NCBI GenBank assembly: GCA_937951895.1
Contig: CALFER010000104.1
Span: 1 to 6,131 of the forward strand
Direction of reading: 5' to 3'
Source: an uncultured bacterium
GTDB lineage: Bacteria; CSSED10-310; CALFER01
Length of the DNA: 6,131 nucleotides
Shown here: positions 1 through 5,892 of the stretch, piece by piece
Position numbering within the stretch: position 1 is the stretch's first letter
How the letters are laid out: the number at the start of each line of letters is the position of its first letter
The notes under the pieces: generated by a model
Told to the model about the DNA's origin: nothing
Databases searched by the model: none
What the model saw: the letters and a program-made list of their open reading frames with translations, nothing else
Program-made: the position numbers and the translations under genes

Positions 1-9
1 ATTGATGCC

Positions 10-35
10 GGGTGGCGCCGGCCTCCGTGCCGGCG
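10..35 (+). repeat. Left-flank copy of the dispersed GCCGGC hairpin element
   Basis: This 26-base stretch is identical to 5709-5734 downstream of the operon and nearly identical to 5907-5932. It contains GCCGGC, a six-base loop (CTCCGT) and GCCGGC again, so it can fold into a small hairpin. Its reverse complement closely matches the inverted elements near 5823-5848 and 6077-6102. It shows that the same repeat family lies on both sides of the operon. The window starts just before it, so the full extent of the left copy is not visible. Confidence 0.75.
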
Positions 36-109
36 TCTCATAAACAGCACCCAACCCTCGTCCAAGTATTGCTCCTGTCAGAAAACAAACCCCTCACCCG
101 TTTCATGAG

Positions 110-135
110 CGATCCGGCCCAAACCAACCGGATCG
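110..135. promoter_or_regulatory. Perfect 8-bp dyad in the operon leader; candidate operator or leader hairpin
   Basis: CGATCCGG (110-117) and CCGGATCG (128-135) are perfect inverted repeats separated by ten bases. The dyad ends 29 bases before the first start codon, in the only untranslated stretch upstream of the operon. The position suits a repressor-binding site or a hairpin in the 5' untranslated RNA. I could not identify convincing -35 and -10 boxes in 36-164, so the promoter is not placed. The regulatory role is inferred from symmetry and position only. Confidence 0.35.
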
Positions 136-154
136 AAACACAACCCTTTTCAAC

Positions 155-161
155 GAGGTGA
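155..161 (+). promoter_or_regulatory. Ribosome binding site of the VWA gene
   Basis: GAGGTGA lies three to six bases before the ATG at 165, a good Shine-Dalgarno match. It supports 165 as the true start and argues against the overlapping reading frame that opens at 158. Confidence 0.7.
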
Positions 162-164
162 CGT

Positions 165-860
165 ATGTCCGTATCGCGCGTAACTCCGCAATCAATACAA
201 GCCGGTCTCGGCAAACGCAAACTCCCCATCATCATGCTGATCGATACTTCATCCAGCATGTCGGGACTCGGCATCCAGCAGGTCAACATCAACCTGAAGG
301 AATACATCGAAAATCTCAAGAACATGCCGGACCTGCACGGCGATATCGACCTGTCGATCGTGACCTTCAACTCGAGTGTCGATGTCCTGGCCGAATTCGT
401 GCCGCTCGACACCTTCACTCCACCGACGCTCCACACGGCGGGCTCCACCGATCTGGCATCCGGCATCGAAGCGGTCATCCGGCTCATCGACCAAAAACGA
501 GCCGTTTACTACGATCAGTACAAACGCACACTGTTCGTTCTGATCTCGGACGGCAACCCGGACCCCGGAAATCAATGGAAACAGGCCATCTCGAAGATGA
601 ACGCCGACCATTATCTCGAGAAAGCCATCCGCATCGCTCTCGGCGCCGGTACCGATAACGCGATCGATGACACGACGCTTCAGGCGTTCATAAAAAACCC
701 CGAGACCGATCGTGCGGTCCGGATCACCGACATGCGTGATTTCCGGGACTTCATGAAGTATCTCACGACAGTTTCACGGGAAGCGTCGAAGGGAAAAGCG
801 ATCAGCACGCCGCGCCAGGCCGGTGTCCAGGACAGTGTGCAGGTTGTGTCCGGGCAGTAG
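165..860 (+). CDS. TerY-like von Willebrand factor A (VWA) domain protein
   Basis: This 231-residue cytoplasmic protein is essentially a single VWA domain. The metal-ion-dependent adhesion site is complete: D27-x-S29-x-S31 within a DTSSSM motif, T95 in the GSTD loop, and D129 in the SDG loop after a hydrophobic strand. No signal peptide or membrane helix is visible. Length, motifs and position immediately before a PP2C phosphatase and a kinase match the TerY component of TerY-P triads. There the VWA protein is thought to be a metal-dependent protein-binding partner or substrate of the kinase/phosphatase pair. The last 25 or so residues are Ser/Lys/Gln-rich and probably flexible. The ATG has a good GAGGTGA site. 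It is the first gene of the operon, with 18 bases separating it from the phosphatase gene. The VWA call is very secure. The TerY label rests on context and overall form, and the precise role is inferred. Confidence 0.9.
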   Translation: MSVSRVTPQSIQAGLGKRKLPIIMLIDTSSSMSGLGIQQVNINLKEYIENLKNMPDLHGDIDLSIVTFNSSVDVLAEFVPLDTFTPPTLHTAGSTDLASGIEAVIRLIDQKRAVYYDQYKRTLFVLISDGNPDPGNQWKQAISKMNADHYLEKAIRIALGAGTDNAIDDTTLQAFIKNPETDRAVRITDMRDFRDFMKYLTTVSREASKGKAISTPRQAGVQDSVQVVSGQ

Positions 861-878
861 ATCGAAACGGAGATCCAC

Positions 879-1670
879 ATGCCGAGAATTTCCCGGGGAA
901 CCATCGCCAATCGCTTCTTTTTCGCCTATTCGCAGATCGGCCGTGATCACATCGACCGTGAGCTGCCCAATCAGGACAACTACGCATATGCATACGATCG
1001 CGAGACCGCCTGCTTTGCTGTCTCGGATGGACTCGGCAGCTGCCGTTTTTCAGGGATCGGATCGGAAACCGCTTCCAGCCGGATTGTCCAGGAGATGATC
1101 CGTCTGGCGGACGCTCCGTGGAATGAAAGGGGGATCCTCGAGCACTTCACGCGATCCATTCGTTCCATCCGCGAGGAACTCGATCGGATCGCCCGTTCAA
1201 TGCCTCAAACCCCTTCGATATCGGACGAATTCGCCGCGACGCTGCTTTTCGTGATGATCCGCTCCAACACGCTGTTCGCCGCTCAGATCGGTGACGGCGC
1301 GATTTACGGGATCACCGAACACGGCGCGTCGCTGATCGTGGAACCCTTCCGAGGTTCGGTCAGCAACGAAACGGTGCCGATCACCGCCTTCGATTGGGAA
1401 ACCCATCTCCGCACACGATTCATCGACCTGACCGATTCGGATCGCTATGTCTGTCTCATGACGGACGGTTTTGCCGACCCGATCCGCAGGCCCGAGGTCG
1501 TGTTCGGTGCCGTCAGCGATGCTCTTGCATGCGACCAGCGTGAGACCTTCGCGGAGTGGGCCGGGGATCTGAACGAATATTTCGAGGACAACGGATTCAG
1601 CCGGGACGACAAAACGCTGCTCATCGTGATGTTCTCGAAAGATGATGCGGTACCGGAGGCCGGCGCATGA
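879..1670 (+). CDS. PP2C-family Ser/Thr protein phosphatase (TerY-P triad)
   Basis: This 263-residue protein should be a metal-dependent (Mg/Mn) phosphatase removing phosphate from Ser/Thr residues. The PP2C motifs appear in order: NQDN with D33, the metal-binding DG at D50-G51 (VSDGLGS), a beta-strand pair ending in IGDG with D139, MTDG with D196, and the C-terminal DDKT with D243/D244 before a hydrophobic strand. All expected metal-ligand acidic residues are present, so it is probably active. It has no transmembrane or sensor domain and is close to a minimal catalytic domain. Its likely targets are the kinase encoded next and that kinase's substrates. GGAG (869-872) lies six bases before the ATG. 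The stop overlaps the kinase start by four bases. Family assignment is secure; the substrate is inferred from the neighbourhood. Confidence 0.93.
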   Translation: MPRISRGTIANRFFFAYSQIGRDHIDRELPNQDNYAYAYDRETACFAVSDGLGSCRFSGIGSETASSRIVQEMIRLADAPWNERGILEHFTRSIRSIREELDRIARSMPQTPSISDEFAATLLFVMIRSNTLFAAQIGDGAIYGITEHGASLIVEPFRGSVSNETVPITAFDWETHLRTRFIDLTDSDRYVCLMTDGFADPIRRPEVVFGAVSDALACDQRETFAEWAGDLNEYFEDNGFSRDDKTLLIVMFSKDDAVPEAGA

Positions 1671-3028
1671 AGGTCGGCGACACCGTTCGGGATCGGGCCG
1701 GCGTCGTCTACAGGCTGGATCGAGAATACCTGGACGGTGCGCAGGCCCATGCATTCCGGGCGTATCGCGAAGGTGATTCCGGGGATGATCCGCTGGTCGT
1801 GAAGATTTACAAGAATGCCGAGAACGACCGTGAAACGAGGCTTGAGCGGATCATAGCCTCCGGTCCGATGATCGTCCGGGGATTACCCGATCGGACACTG
1901 TGTTTTCCGTTTGCGCAGGTCGATACTCCGGACGGCGACGGAGTCGTCATGCCGCACACACCGCTCGATTCGGTTGCGATGTCGCATGACGACCTGTTCG
2001 AGGATCCCTTCGCGCGTCAGTATTGCATCAACCATTTGAACCGCATCTGTGACGGGATCATTCCGTATAAAATGATGTATCTCAATGCGTTTCACCTGGC
2101 CCGGGCGATCGATCGGATGTATCGCGCGGGCTTTGCGCACTGTGATTTTTCGTTCAATAACATTTTCATCAACACGAAGACCGGCCAGGCATCGATCATC
2201 GATCTGGACAATCTGGCCGTGGAGGGGTTTCTGACGCCGCGTGTCATCGGCACGCCGGGATTCATCGCACCGGAACTCGACAGCGATCGCACAAGACTCC
2301 CGGATCACACGACCGACGCCCATTCGCTTGCCGTCATCATCTTTTTCATGCTCCTGGGCCGTCATCCGCTCGTCGGGATCAAAAAAAACCCGCATCTCGA
2401 AGACCGCCTCTTCGGAAGTGACGCGCTTTTCACCGAACATCCCGCTGACCGCCGCAATACCTTCGCGCCCGATATCGGATTTCATTACGAGGAACTTCCG
2501 TCCGCCATCCGAAAACTGTTCATGCAGGCCTTCGTCGACGGGTTGCACGATCCGGCCCGAAGACCCTCGGCGACGCAGTGGATCGATCCCTTGTGGGCAT
2601 CCGTCGACACGATGGTTGCGTGCAGACACTGCTGTCAGACCACGCCGGTGCAGTCCCTCACGCACTCGACGATCCATCCGCCTGCCAACCAGTGCATCTT
2701 CTGCGGGAAAGCGCTCAGAGGCCCTCTTTTTGCGCTTCGTTTTTCGAACGGTCAGGTGAAGGCACTCGAGGAAGGCAGCAGGCTCTACCCGCACCATCTG
2801 CTCGGAAACGCGCATCAGTATGATTTTTCGACCGTCCTGGCCGACTGCAAGAAACACTGCTCCGGTGAGATCATCCTCGCCAATCGAAGCGCCCGGCCGA
2901 TCACCGCACATTTCCGATCGGGGAACCAAAAGAGCATTCAGCAGCAGCAGGGATTTCCGCTGAAGACGACCCGGCGGATCGAGTTCAGTTCCACTGTTAT
3001 CGCCGATGTAGAGGACCTTTCCGCATGA
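1667..3028 (+). CDS. Ser/Thr protein kinase with C-terminal zinc ribbon (TerY-P triad)
   Basis: This 453-residue protein has a eukaryotic-type kinase fold at about 12-312. Visible landmarks are the ATP-binding K46 (VVKIYK), the catalytic loop H158-C-D160 with N165, an IDLD motif at 178-181 replacing DFG, GTPGFIAPE (195-203) as activation segment and APE motif, D217-x-HSL in place of DVYSL, and the late conserved R299 (ARRPSA). HCD for HRD and DLD for DFG are deviations, but the catalytic Asp, Asn and metal-binding Asp are kept, so activity is likely. A zinc ribbon follows, with C319-x2-C322 (then C323) and C343-x2-C346, about 20 residues apart. Residues 353-453 are beta-rich and could be a degenerate FHA-like domain. 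No membrane helix is apparent. The ATG overlaps the phosphatase stop (ATGA), with GGAGG at 1655-1659. A kinase plus zinc ribbon beside VWA and PP2C genes is the hallmark of the TerY-P triad. Confidence 0.92.
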   Translation: MKVGDTVRDRAGVVYRLDREYLDGAQAHAFRAYREGDSGDDPLVVKIYKNAENDRETRLERIIASGPMIVRGLPDRTLCFPFAQVDTPDGDGVVMPHTPLDSVAMSHDDLFEDPFARQYCINHLNRICDGIIPYKMMYLNAFHLARAIDRMYRAGFAHCDFSFNNIFINTKTGQASIIDLDNLAVEGFLTPRVIGTPGFIAPELDSDRTRLPDHTTDAHSLAVIIFFMLLGRHPLVGIKKNPHLEDRLFGSDALFTEHPADRRNTFAPDIGFHYEELPSAIRKLFMQAFVDGLHDPARRPSATQWIDPLWASVDTMVACRHCCQTTPVQSLTHSTIHPPANQCIFCGKALRGPLFALRFSNGQVKALEEGSRLYPHHLLGNAHQYDFSTVLADCKKHCSGEIILANRSARPITAHFRSGNQKSIQQQQGFPLKTTRRIEFSSTVIADVEDLSA

Positions 3029-4569
3029 CTCAGCCCGTCATCGTCATACTCTGGATCGTATTTGCAGGTTCACTGCTCGCAATCCTCGCGGTCTACCGAC
3101 GAATCAGGCAGGGCGCGCGCGATCTCGATACGCTGGAACGCATTTTGTCTCTGCCCGATCAACCCTGGGACACCGTACAAAACGCGAAACTTGCCAGTCT
3201 CGTGATTCGCGAGCGGATTGTGCGATTGAGCGCATTGTTCGAGCAGATGGAGCGGCCGGACATCCTGCTTCTCCGGGAAGAATCCGATGCGCAGTTCGAC
3301 AATCATTTCGGCAATCGGTTTCTGCAATTCAGCGCCTCTTCCCTGCTCATCATCGGCCTGTGCGGAACCTTCATCGCATCTCGGAGCATTCTGACACACA
3401 GCGGACTCGACACCGTTTTCTCGGGCGATACGATCGATATGCAGCGATTCCGGGCGTCGATCGATGCGATTTATTCCGGATTTGAACATGCGTTCGCCGC
3501 GAGCATTCTCGGCATCAGCTTCACGATTGTTGTCAGCGCATGCATGATCGGTGTTCAGAAATACTGGAAAGGGTTTCTCGAACGATTCGACCGTCTGACC
3601 ACGACCGTCATCCTGCCGCGGTACAGTCGGCGGGACCGGAGCGAATCCGGTGAGTTGCGTGATGCCGCCGCATCGATTCAGGCGGCATCGACTCGTCTGG
3701 GAACCGCTGTGGGCGATATTGCGGGCAAGGGGCAGGATTTCGCCGGGAACATGGACGCGACCGTGCAGCGGATGGCCGACGCCGCGGAGGTGCTCGAGAC
3801 CGTCACCGCGGAGGAATCGCCGCTGGTGCAGACTCTGGCGGCCATCGCGCTGCTTCAGAAGAAGTTCATGGACGAGCGCGACCGGCTCGACGGGCAACTC
3901 GCGAACCTGATCGCGCAGATCCAGACGCTTGTGGGGACGGTTGCGGCGTCTCAGGGTGAGTTCGTCCGGCTCAACGGAGCGCTGGCCGGGTTGCATGATG
4001 CGTTTCCGGCGAAAATCGAGGCCATCACGACGGCATACAGGGATTCGATCGAGCGGCTCGTCGAACGGAGCATCGATTTCATCCGCACCGAGTCCGGCAA
4101 AATCGATACGCAGCGCAGTGCGGCGTTGACGCTCCTGCAGGGCACACAGGCGTTGCTCGCGAGGATCCAGAGCGGGCAGGACGCAGCGGAATCCCGTTTG
4201 ACACCTTCGATTCAGAAACTGGAGCAGACCGTTGGGGATCTCGATGGTGCGGTCCAGCGGATACCTGCCGAGATCCGGACGGCTGTCAGCCAGATCACAT
4301 TTCCTCCGATTTCGATTCCGCCCGTCAGCGTTCCGCCGATCACCGTGCCTCCCGTGCAGTTGCCGGATCAGGCGTTGAGTGATTTGAGGCGGGTGAGTGG
4401 CAGCGCGGATCGTCTGGCCGACGCAGCCGGGAAACTGGAAAGAGCGAGTGAGAGACTCGAGCGGGTGAGTCACGAGTTACGATCGGGCGGCGTGATCCCC
4501 TCAACAGCGAAAAGGGGTGGAGTGGTAGGGCGGCTGTTCGCCAGGATGATCGGGAGGGATTCGCGGTGA
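3025..4569 (+). CDS. MotA/TolQ/ExbB-type motor stator protein with long cytoplasmic tail, ZorA-like
   Basis: This 514-residue inner-membrane protein has one helix near the N-terminus (about 5-24), a soluble segment (25-103), then two helices at about 104-121 (LLIIGLCGTFIA) and 154-177 (AFAASILGISFTIVV). The GLCGT and A-x3-LGI patterns are those of MotA/TolQ/ExbB proton-channel subunits. The three-helix plan with a tail after the last helix fits ZorA, the motor of Zorya anti-phage systems, better than four-helix MotA. Residues 185-426 are Ala/Gln/Glu/Arg-rich and almost surely long helices or coiled coils. They are followed by a proline-rich repeat (427-446), a further helix (448-487) and a basic end. 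In Zorya the tail is thought to carry a signal from the membrane into the cytoplasm. The ATG overlaps the kinase stop, with GAGGA at 3011-3015. An intact OmpA/MotB partner is encoded next. The superfamily is secure; ZorA-likeness is inferred from topology and partner. Confidence 0.82.
   Translation: MTQPVIVILWIVFAGSLLAILAVYRRIRQGARDLDTLERILSLPDQPWDTVQNAKLASLVIRERIVRLSALFEQMERPDILLLREESDAQFDNHFGNRFLQFSASSLLIIGLCGTFIASRSILTHSGLDTVFSGDTIDMQRFRASIDAIYSGFEHAFAASILGISFTIVVSACMIGVQKYWKGFLERFDRLTTTVILPRYSRRDRSESGELRDAAASIQAASTRLGTAVGDIAGKGQDFAGNMDATVQRMADAAEVLETVTAEESPLVQTLAAIALLQKKFMDERDRLDGQLANLIAQIQTLVGTVAASQGEFVRLNGALAGLHDAFPAKIEAITTAYRDSIERLVERSIDFIRTESGKIDTQRSAALTLLQGTQALLARIQSGQDAAESRLTPSIQKLEQTVGDLDGAVQRIPAEIRTAVSQITFPPISIPPVSVPPITVPPVQLPDQALSDLRRVSGSADRLADAAGKLERASERLERVSHELRSGGVIPSTAKRGGVVGRLFARMIGRDSR
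4303..4362 (+). repeat. Four tandem pentapeptide-coding repeats (PPxxx) inside the motor protein tail
   Basis: Residues 427-446 of the ZorA-like protein read as four consecutive five-residue units: PPISI, PPVSV, PPITV and PPVQL. Each has the form Pro-Pro-hydrophobic-polar-hydrophobic. Codon use differs between units (CCTCCG, CCGCCC and so on), so the protein pattern is conserved more than the DNA. The segment should adopt an extended polyproline-like conformation that interrupts the helical tail. Confidence 0.85.
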
Positions 4570-5312
4570 GGGGGCATCGGATCAACTACTGGCCGAGTCT
4601 GGCGGACATGATTCTGTCGATACTGATCATCGTGTTGATACTGGGATTTGTGCAGAACGTGTGCACGACCGCCGAGCGGTTTCAGGCAGTGTCGGCCGAG
4701 CGGCGTGACGAGGAGGCATGGCGGGAGGTGGACGCCGAGAACGCGCGGTTGAGGGGGCAGGTCGCGGAGATGGAGAGCCGGCTGCGTGATCTTGCGGTGG
4801 AGCTTGAGCGTTTGCGGGAACTGGAGACCGCGTATCGTCGGGACAAGCCGCCCATCATCACGCTGGACGAGGCGCGGGGGTATAGTTTCAGGACCGCCAG
4901 TGCCGCCTTGAGTGAGGAGTTTGCGCGGGCGATCGACGGTGAGATCATTCCGCGGTTATGCGGTATTTTCGAGGAGTACGGGGTGGATGTCGTCGAGGTC
5001 ATCGGGCACACCGACGGGCAGCCTGCGGGACGAGGCATCGGGAATCTGGATGTCGCGCTGGAGTCGGTTGCCGCCGGGGTGCTTCCCGTCGAGGCGCTCG
5101 TGTTCGGTTCCAATGCCGATCTGGGGCTCATGCGCGCCGTTGCGGTTGCGCGGAGGTTGCGCGAGAGCGGGCGATTGGCGGGGCATGTGCAAATACGTGT
5201 GTACAGTGCGGCGCAGCTCCTGTTGCCGGACGGCACGATGAGTCCGCCGTATCGGAACGACGATCCCTCGCGCCGCCGGATCGAACTGCGGTTCACGAAG
5301 CTGACGCCATGA
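4566..5312 (+). CDS. MotB/OmpA-type peptidoglycan-anchored motor partner, ZorB-like
   Basis: This 248-residue protein has a short basic cytoplasmic N-terminus and a single transmembrane helix at about 13-30. D14 sits at its start (WPSLADMI), where MotB/TolR/ExbD/ZorB proteins carry the ion-translocating aspartate. A charged coiled coil follows (about 42-92), then an OmpA/MotB-like periplasmic domain (about 105-245). That domain shows VIGHTD (145-150), SNADLGLMRAVAV with D185 and R190 at the usual peptidoglycan-contact positions, and RRRIELRF at the end (236-243). The expected role is to pair with the upstream channel protein, forming a proton- or sodium-driven stator fixed to the cell wall. 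The start is GTG, overlapping the previous stop as GTGA, with GGGAGG at 4552-4557 eight bases before it. The stretch between GHTD and SNADLG is unusually long (about 30 residues). The family is secure; the ZorB comparison rests on the partner gene. Confidence 0.87.
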   Translation: MRGHRINYWPSLADMILSILIIVLILGFVQNVCTTAERFQAVSAERRDEEAWREVDAENARLRGQVAEMESRLRDLAVELERLRELETAYRRDKPPIITLDEARGYSFRTASAALSEEFARAIDGEIIPRLCGIFEEYGVDVVEVIGHTDGQPAGRGIGNLDVALESVAAGVLPVEALVFGSNADLGLMRAVAVARRLRESGRLAGHVQIRVYSAAQLLLPDGTMSPPYRNDDPSRRRIELRFTKLTP

Positions 5313-5623
5313 ACGTGCGGGAGACCATTTCGCGGCATACGCGGCGATGGGAGGAGTTGCTCCGGGGCGTCCCGCGGGAACCGAAGCCGGGAGTGGCCTG
5401 GGGGCGGTTCGGGCAACTGGAGCCGGCGCGGGATGCGGTGGAGGGGTTGCGCGAGCGGATTCGTGAGTTGGAGGGGCACTTTCGCGATCGGTTCATTGTG
5501 CGATTCGAGGCACCGGGAGGAGTGATCGGGGAGGAGACCGTCGTGGCGATGGAGTCGACCGGGGTCGACGATGATGTGTTGTTGAGCGATCCGGCGCTGA
5601 CGATGCTGAACAGTTATGACTGA
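5309..5623 (+). CDS. Small hypothetical protein, last gene of the operon
   Basis: I do not recognise this 104-residue product. It begins at an ATG that overlaps the ZorB-like gene's stop as ATGA, the same coupling seen at earlier junctions, which is the main evidence that it is real. The frame is open further upstream to 4958, but that part lies over the ZorB-like gene and is an artefact. No clear Shine-Dalgarno site precedes the ATG, so translation probably depends on coupling. The protein is highly charged. Residues 1-60 look helical and Arg/Glu-rich with two tryptophans (W14, W30). A short beta-like stretch follows (FIVRFEAPGG), then an acidic tail (DDD at 87-89). There are no cysteines, signal peptide or membrane helix, so it is presumably cytoplasmic. 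It may be an adaptor or regulator of the motor or triad; that is conjecture. Confidence 0.65.
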   Translation: MNVRETISRHTRRWEELLRGVPREPKPGVAWGRFGQLEPARDAVEGLRERIRELEGHFRDRFIVRFEAPGGVIGEETVVAMESTGVDDDVLLSDPALTMLNSYD

Positions 5624-5660
5624 AGCAGAAGGGGGCGCCGGGCGCCACCCGCGCAAAGCT

Positions 5661-5694
5661 GCAGCAGGCGTCTCTGCCTGCTGCCCCCATTTTT
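5661..5694 (+). terminator. Possible Rho-independent terminator of the operon (within repeat unit 1)
   Basis: GCAGCAGGC (5661-5669) and GCCTGCTGC (5676-5684) form a perfect nine-base-pair stem with a six-base loop (GTCTCT). The T-tract (5690-5694) starts after five intervening bases. The site is 37 bases past the last stop codon, a good place for an operon terminator. The gap before the T-tract and the shortness of that tract make it weaker than a textbook terminator. The hairpin is also part of a repeat, so it may have another origin. Confidence 0.45.
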
Positions 5695-5822
5695 AGCCAG
5701 TGACAAGTGGGTGGCGCCGGCCTCCGTGCCGGCGGCTGATATGGGGTAGTGACTCTATTGGGGGGGTTGAGGGGATTGGGTGGAGGCAGCCTCTAAGAAA
5801 TGGCACTCACTCTGTATAAGAA

Positions 5823-5842
5823 CGCCGGCAGGGACGCCGGCG
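5823..5842. repeat. Inverted GCCGGC hairpin element, unit 2
   Basis: CGCCGGC, a six-base loop (AGGGAC), then GCCGGCG form a seven-base-pair hairpin. Together with the following GCCACCC, this is nearly the reverse complement of the direct elements at 10-35 and 5709-5734. An identical hairpin is at 6077-6096. A degenerate equivalent in unit 1 lies at about 5632-5650. Confidence 0.75.
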
Positions 5843-5858
5843 CCACCCGCGCAAAGCT

Positions 5859-5892
5859 GCAGCAGGCGTCTCTGCCTGCTGCCCCCATTTTT
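5859..5892 (+). repeat. Second copy of the terminator-like hairpin
   Basis: This is the same nine-base-pair stem, six-base loop, spacer and five-T tract as at 5661-5694, repeated exactly 198 bases later. It is too far from any gene in the window to be a primary terminator. A third copy begins at 6113 and is cut by the window end. Confidence 0.7.

Noticed and set aside
158..658. Open frame of 166 codons overlapping the VWA gene
   Set aside because: Different frame from the VWA gene, whose MIDAS motifs are complete. The product is His/Arg-rich and unlike a folded protein, and the ribosome site fits the 165 start.
1883..2929. 348-codon reverse-strand open frame over the kinase gene
   Set aside because: Long antisense frames are expected in GC-rich coding DNA. 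It has no recognisable motif, and the sense strand encodes an intact kinase.
165..3028. Classical tellurite-resistance operon
   Set aside because: Only the TerY-P triad is present. No TerD-type, TerB or TerC genes are seen.
3070..4473. 467-codon reverse-strand open frame over the motor gene
   Set aside because: Arg-rich antisense shadow with no domain. The sense strand gives clear MotA/ExbB-type helices.
4958..5308. N-terminal extension of the last gene
   Set aside because: It lies wholly within the ZorB-like gene in another frame and encodes low-complexity Arg/Gly/Cys sequence. The coupled ATG at 5309 is the sensible start.
3025..5312. Flagellar MotAB or Tol/Exb housekeeping stators
   Set aside because: The channel protein has three rather than four predicted helices plus a very long tail, and the genes sit with signalling genes rather than flagellar, tol or tonB genes.
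165..5623. Canonical Zorya type I, II or III system
   Set aside because: Only the ZorA- and ZorB-like motor parts are present. No SNF2-type helicase, ZorC, HNH-type ZorE or other known Zorya partner is encoded, and repeats close the operon on both sides.
4682..5656. 324-codon reverse-strand open frame over the ZorB-like and last genes
   Set aside because: Ser/Arg/Pro-rich composition typical of antisense translation, and it runs into repeat DNA.
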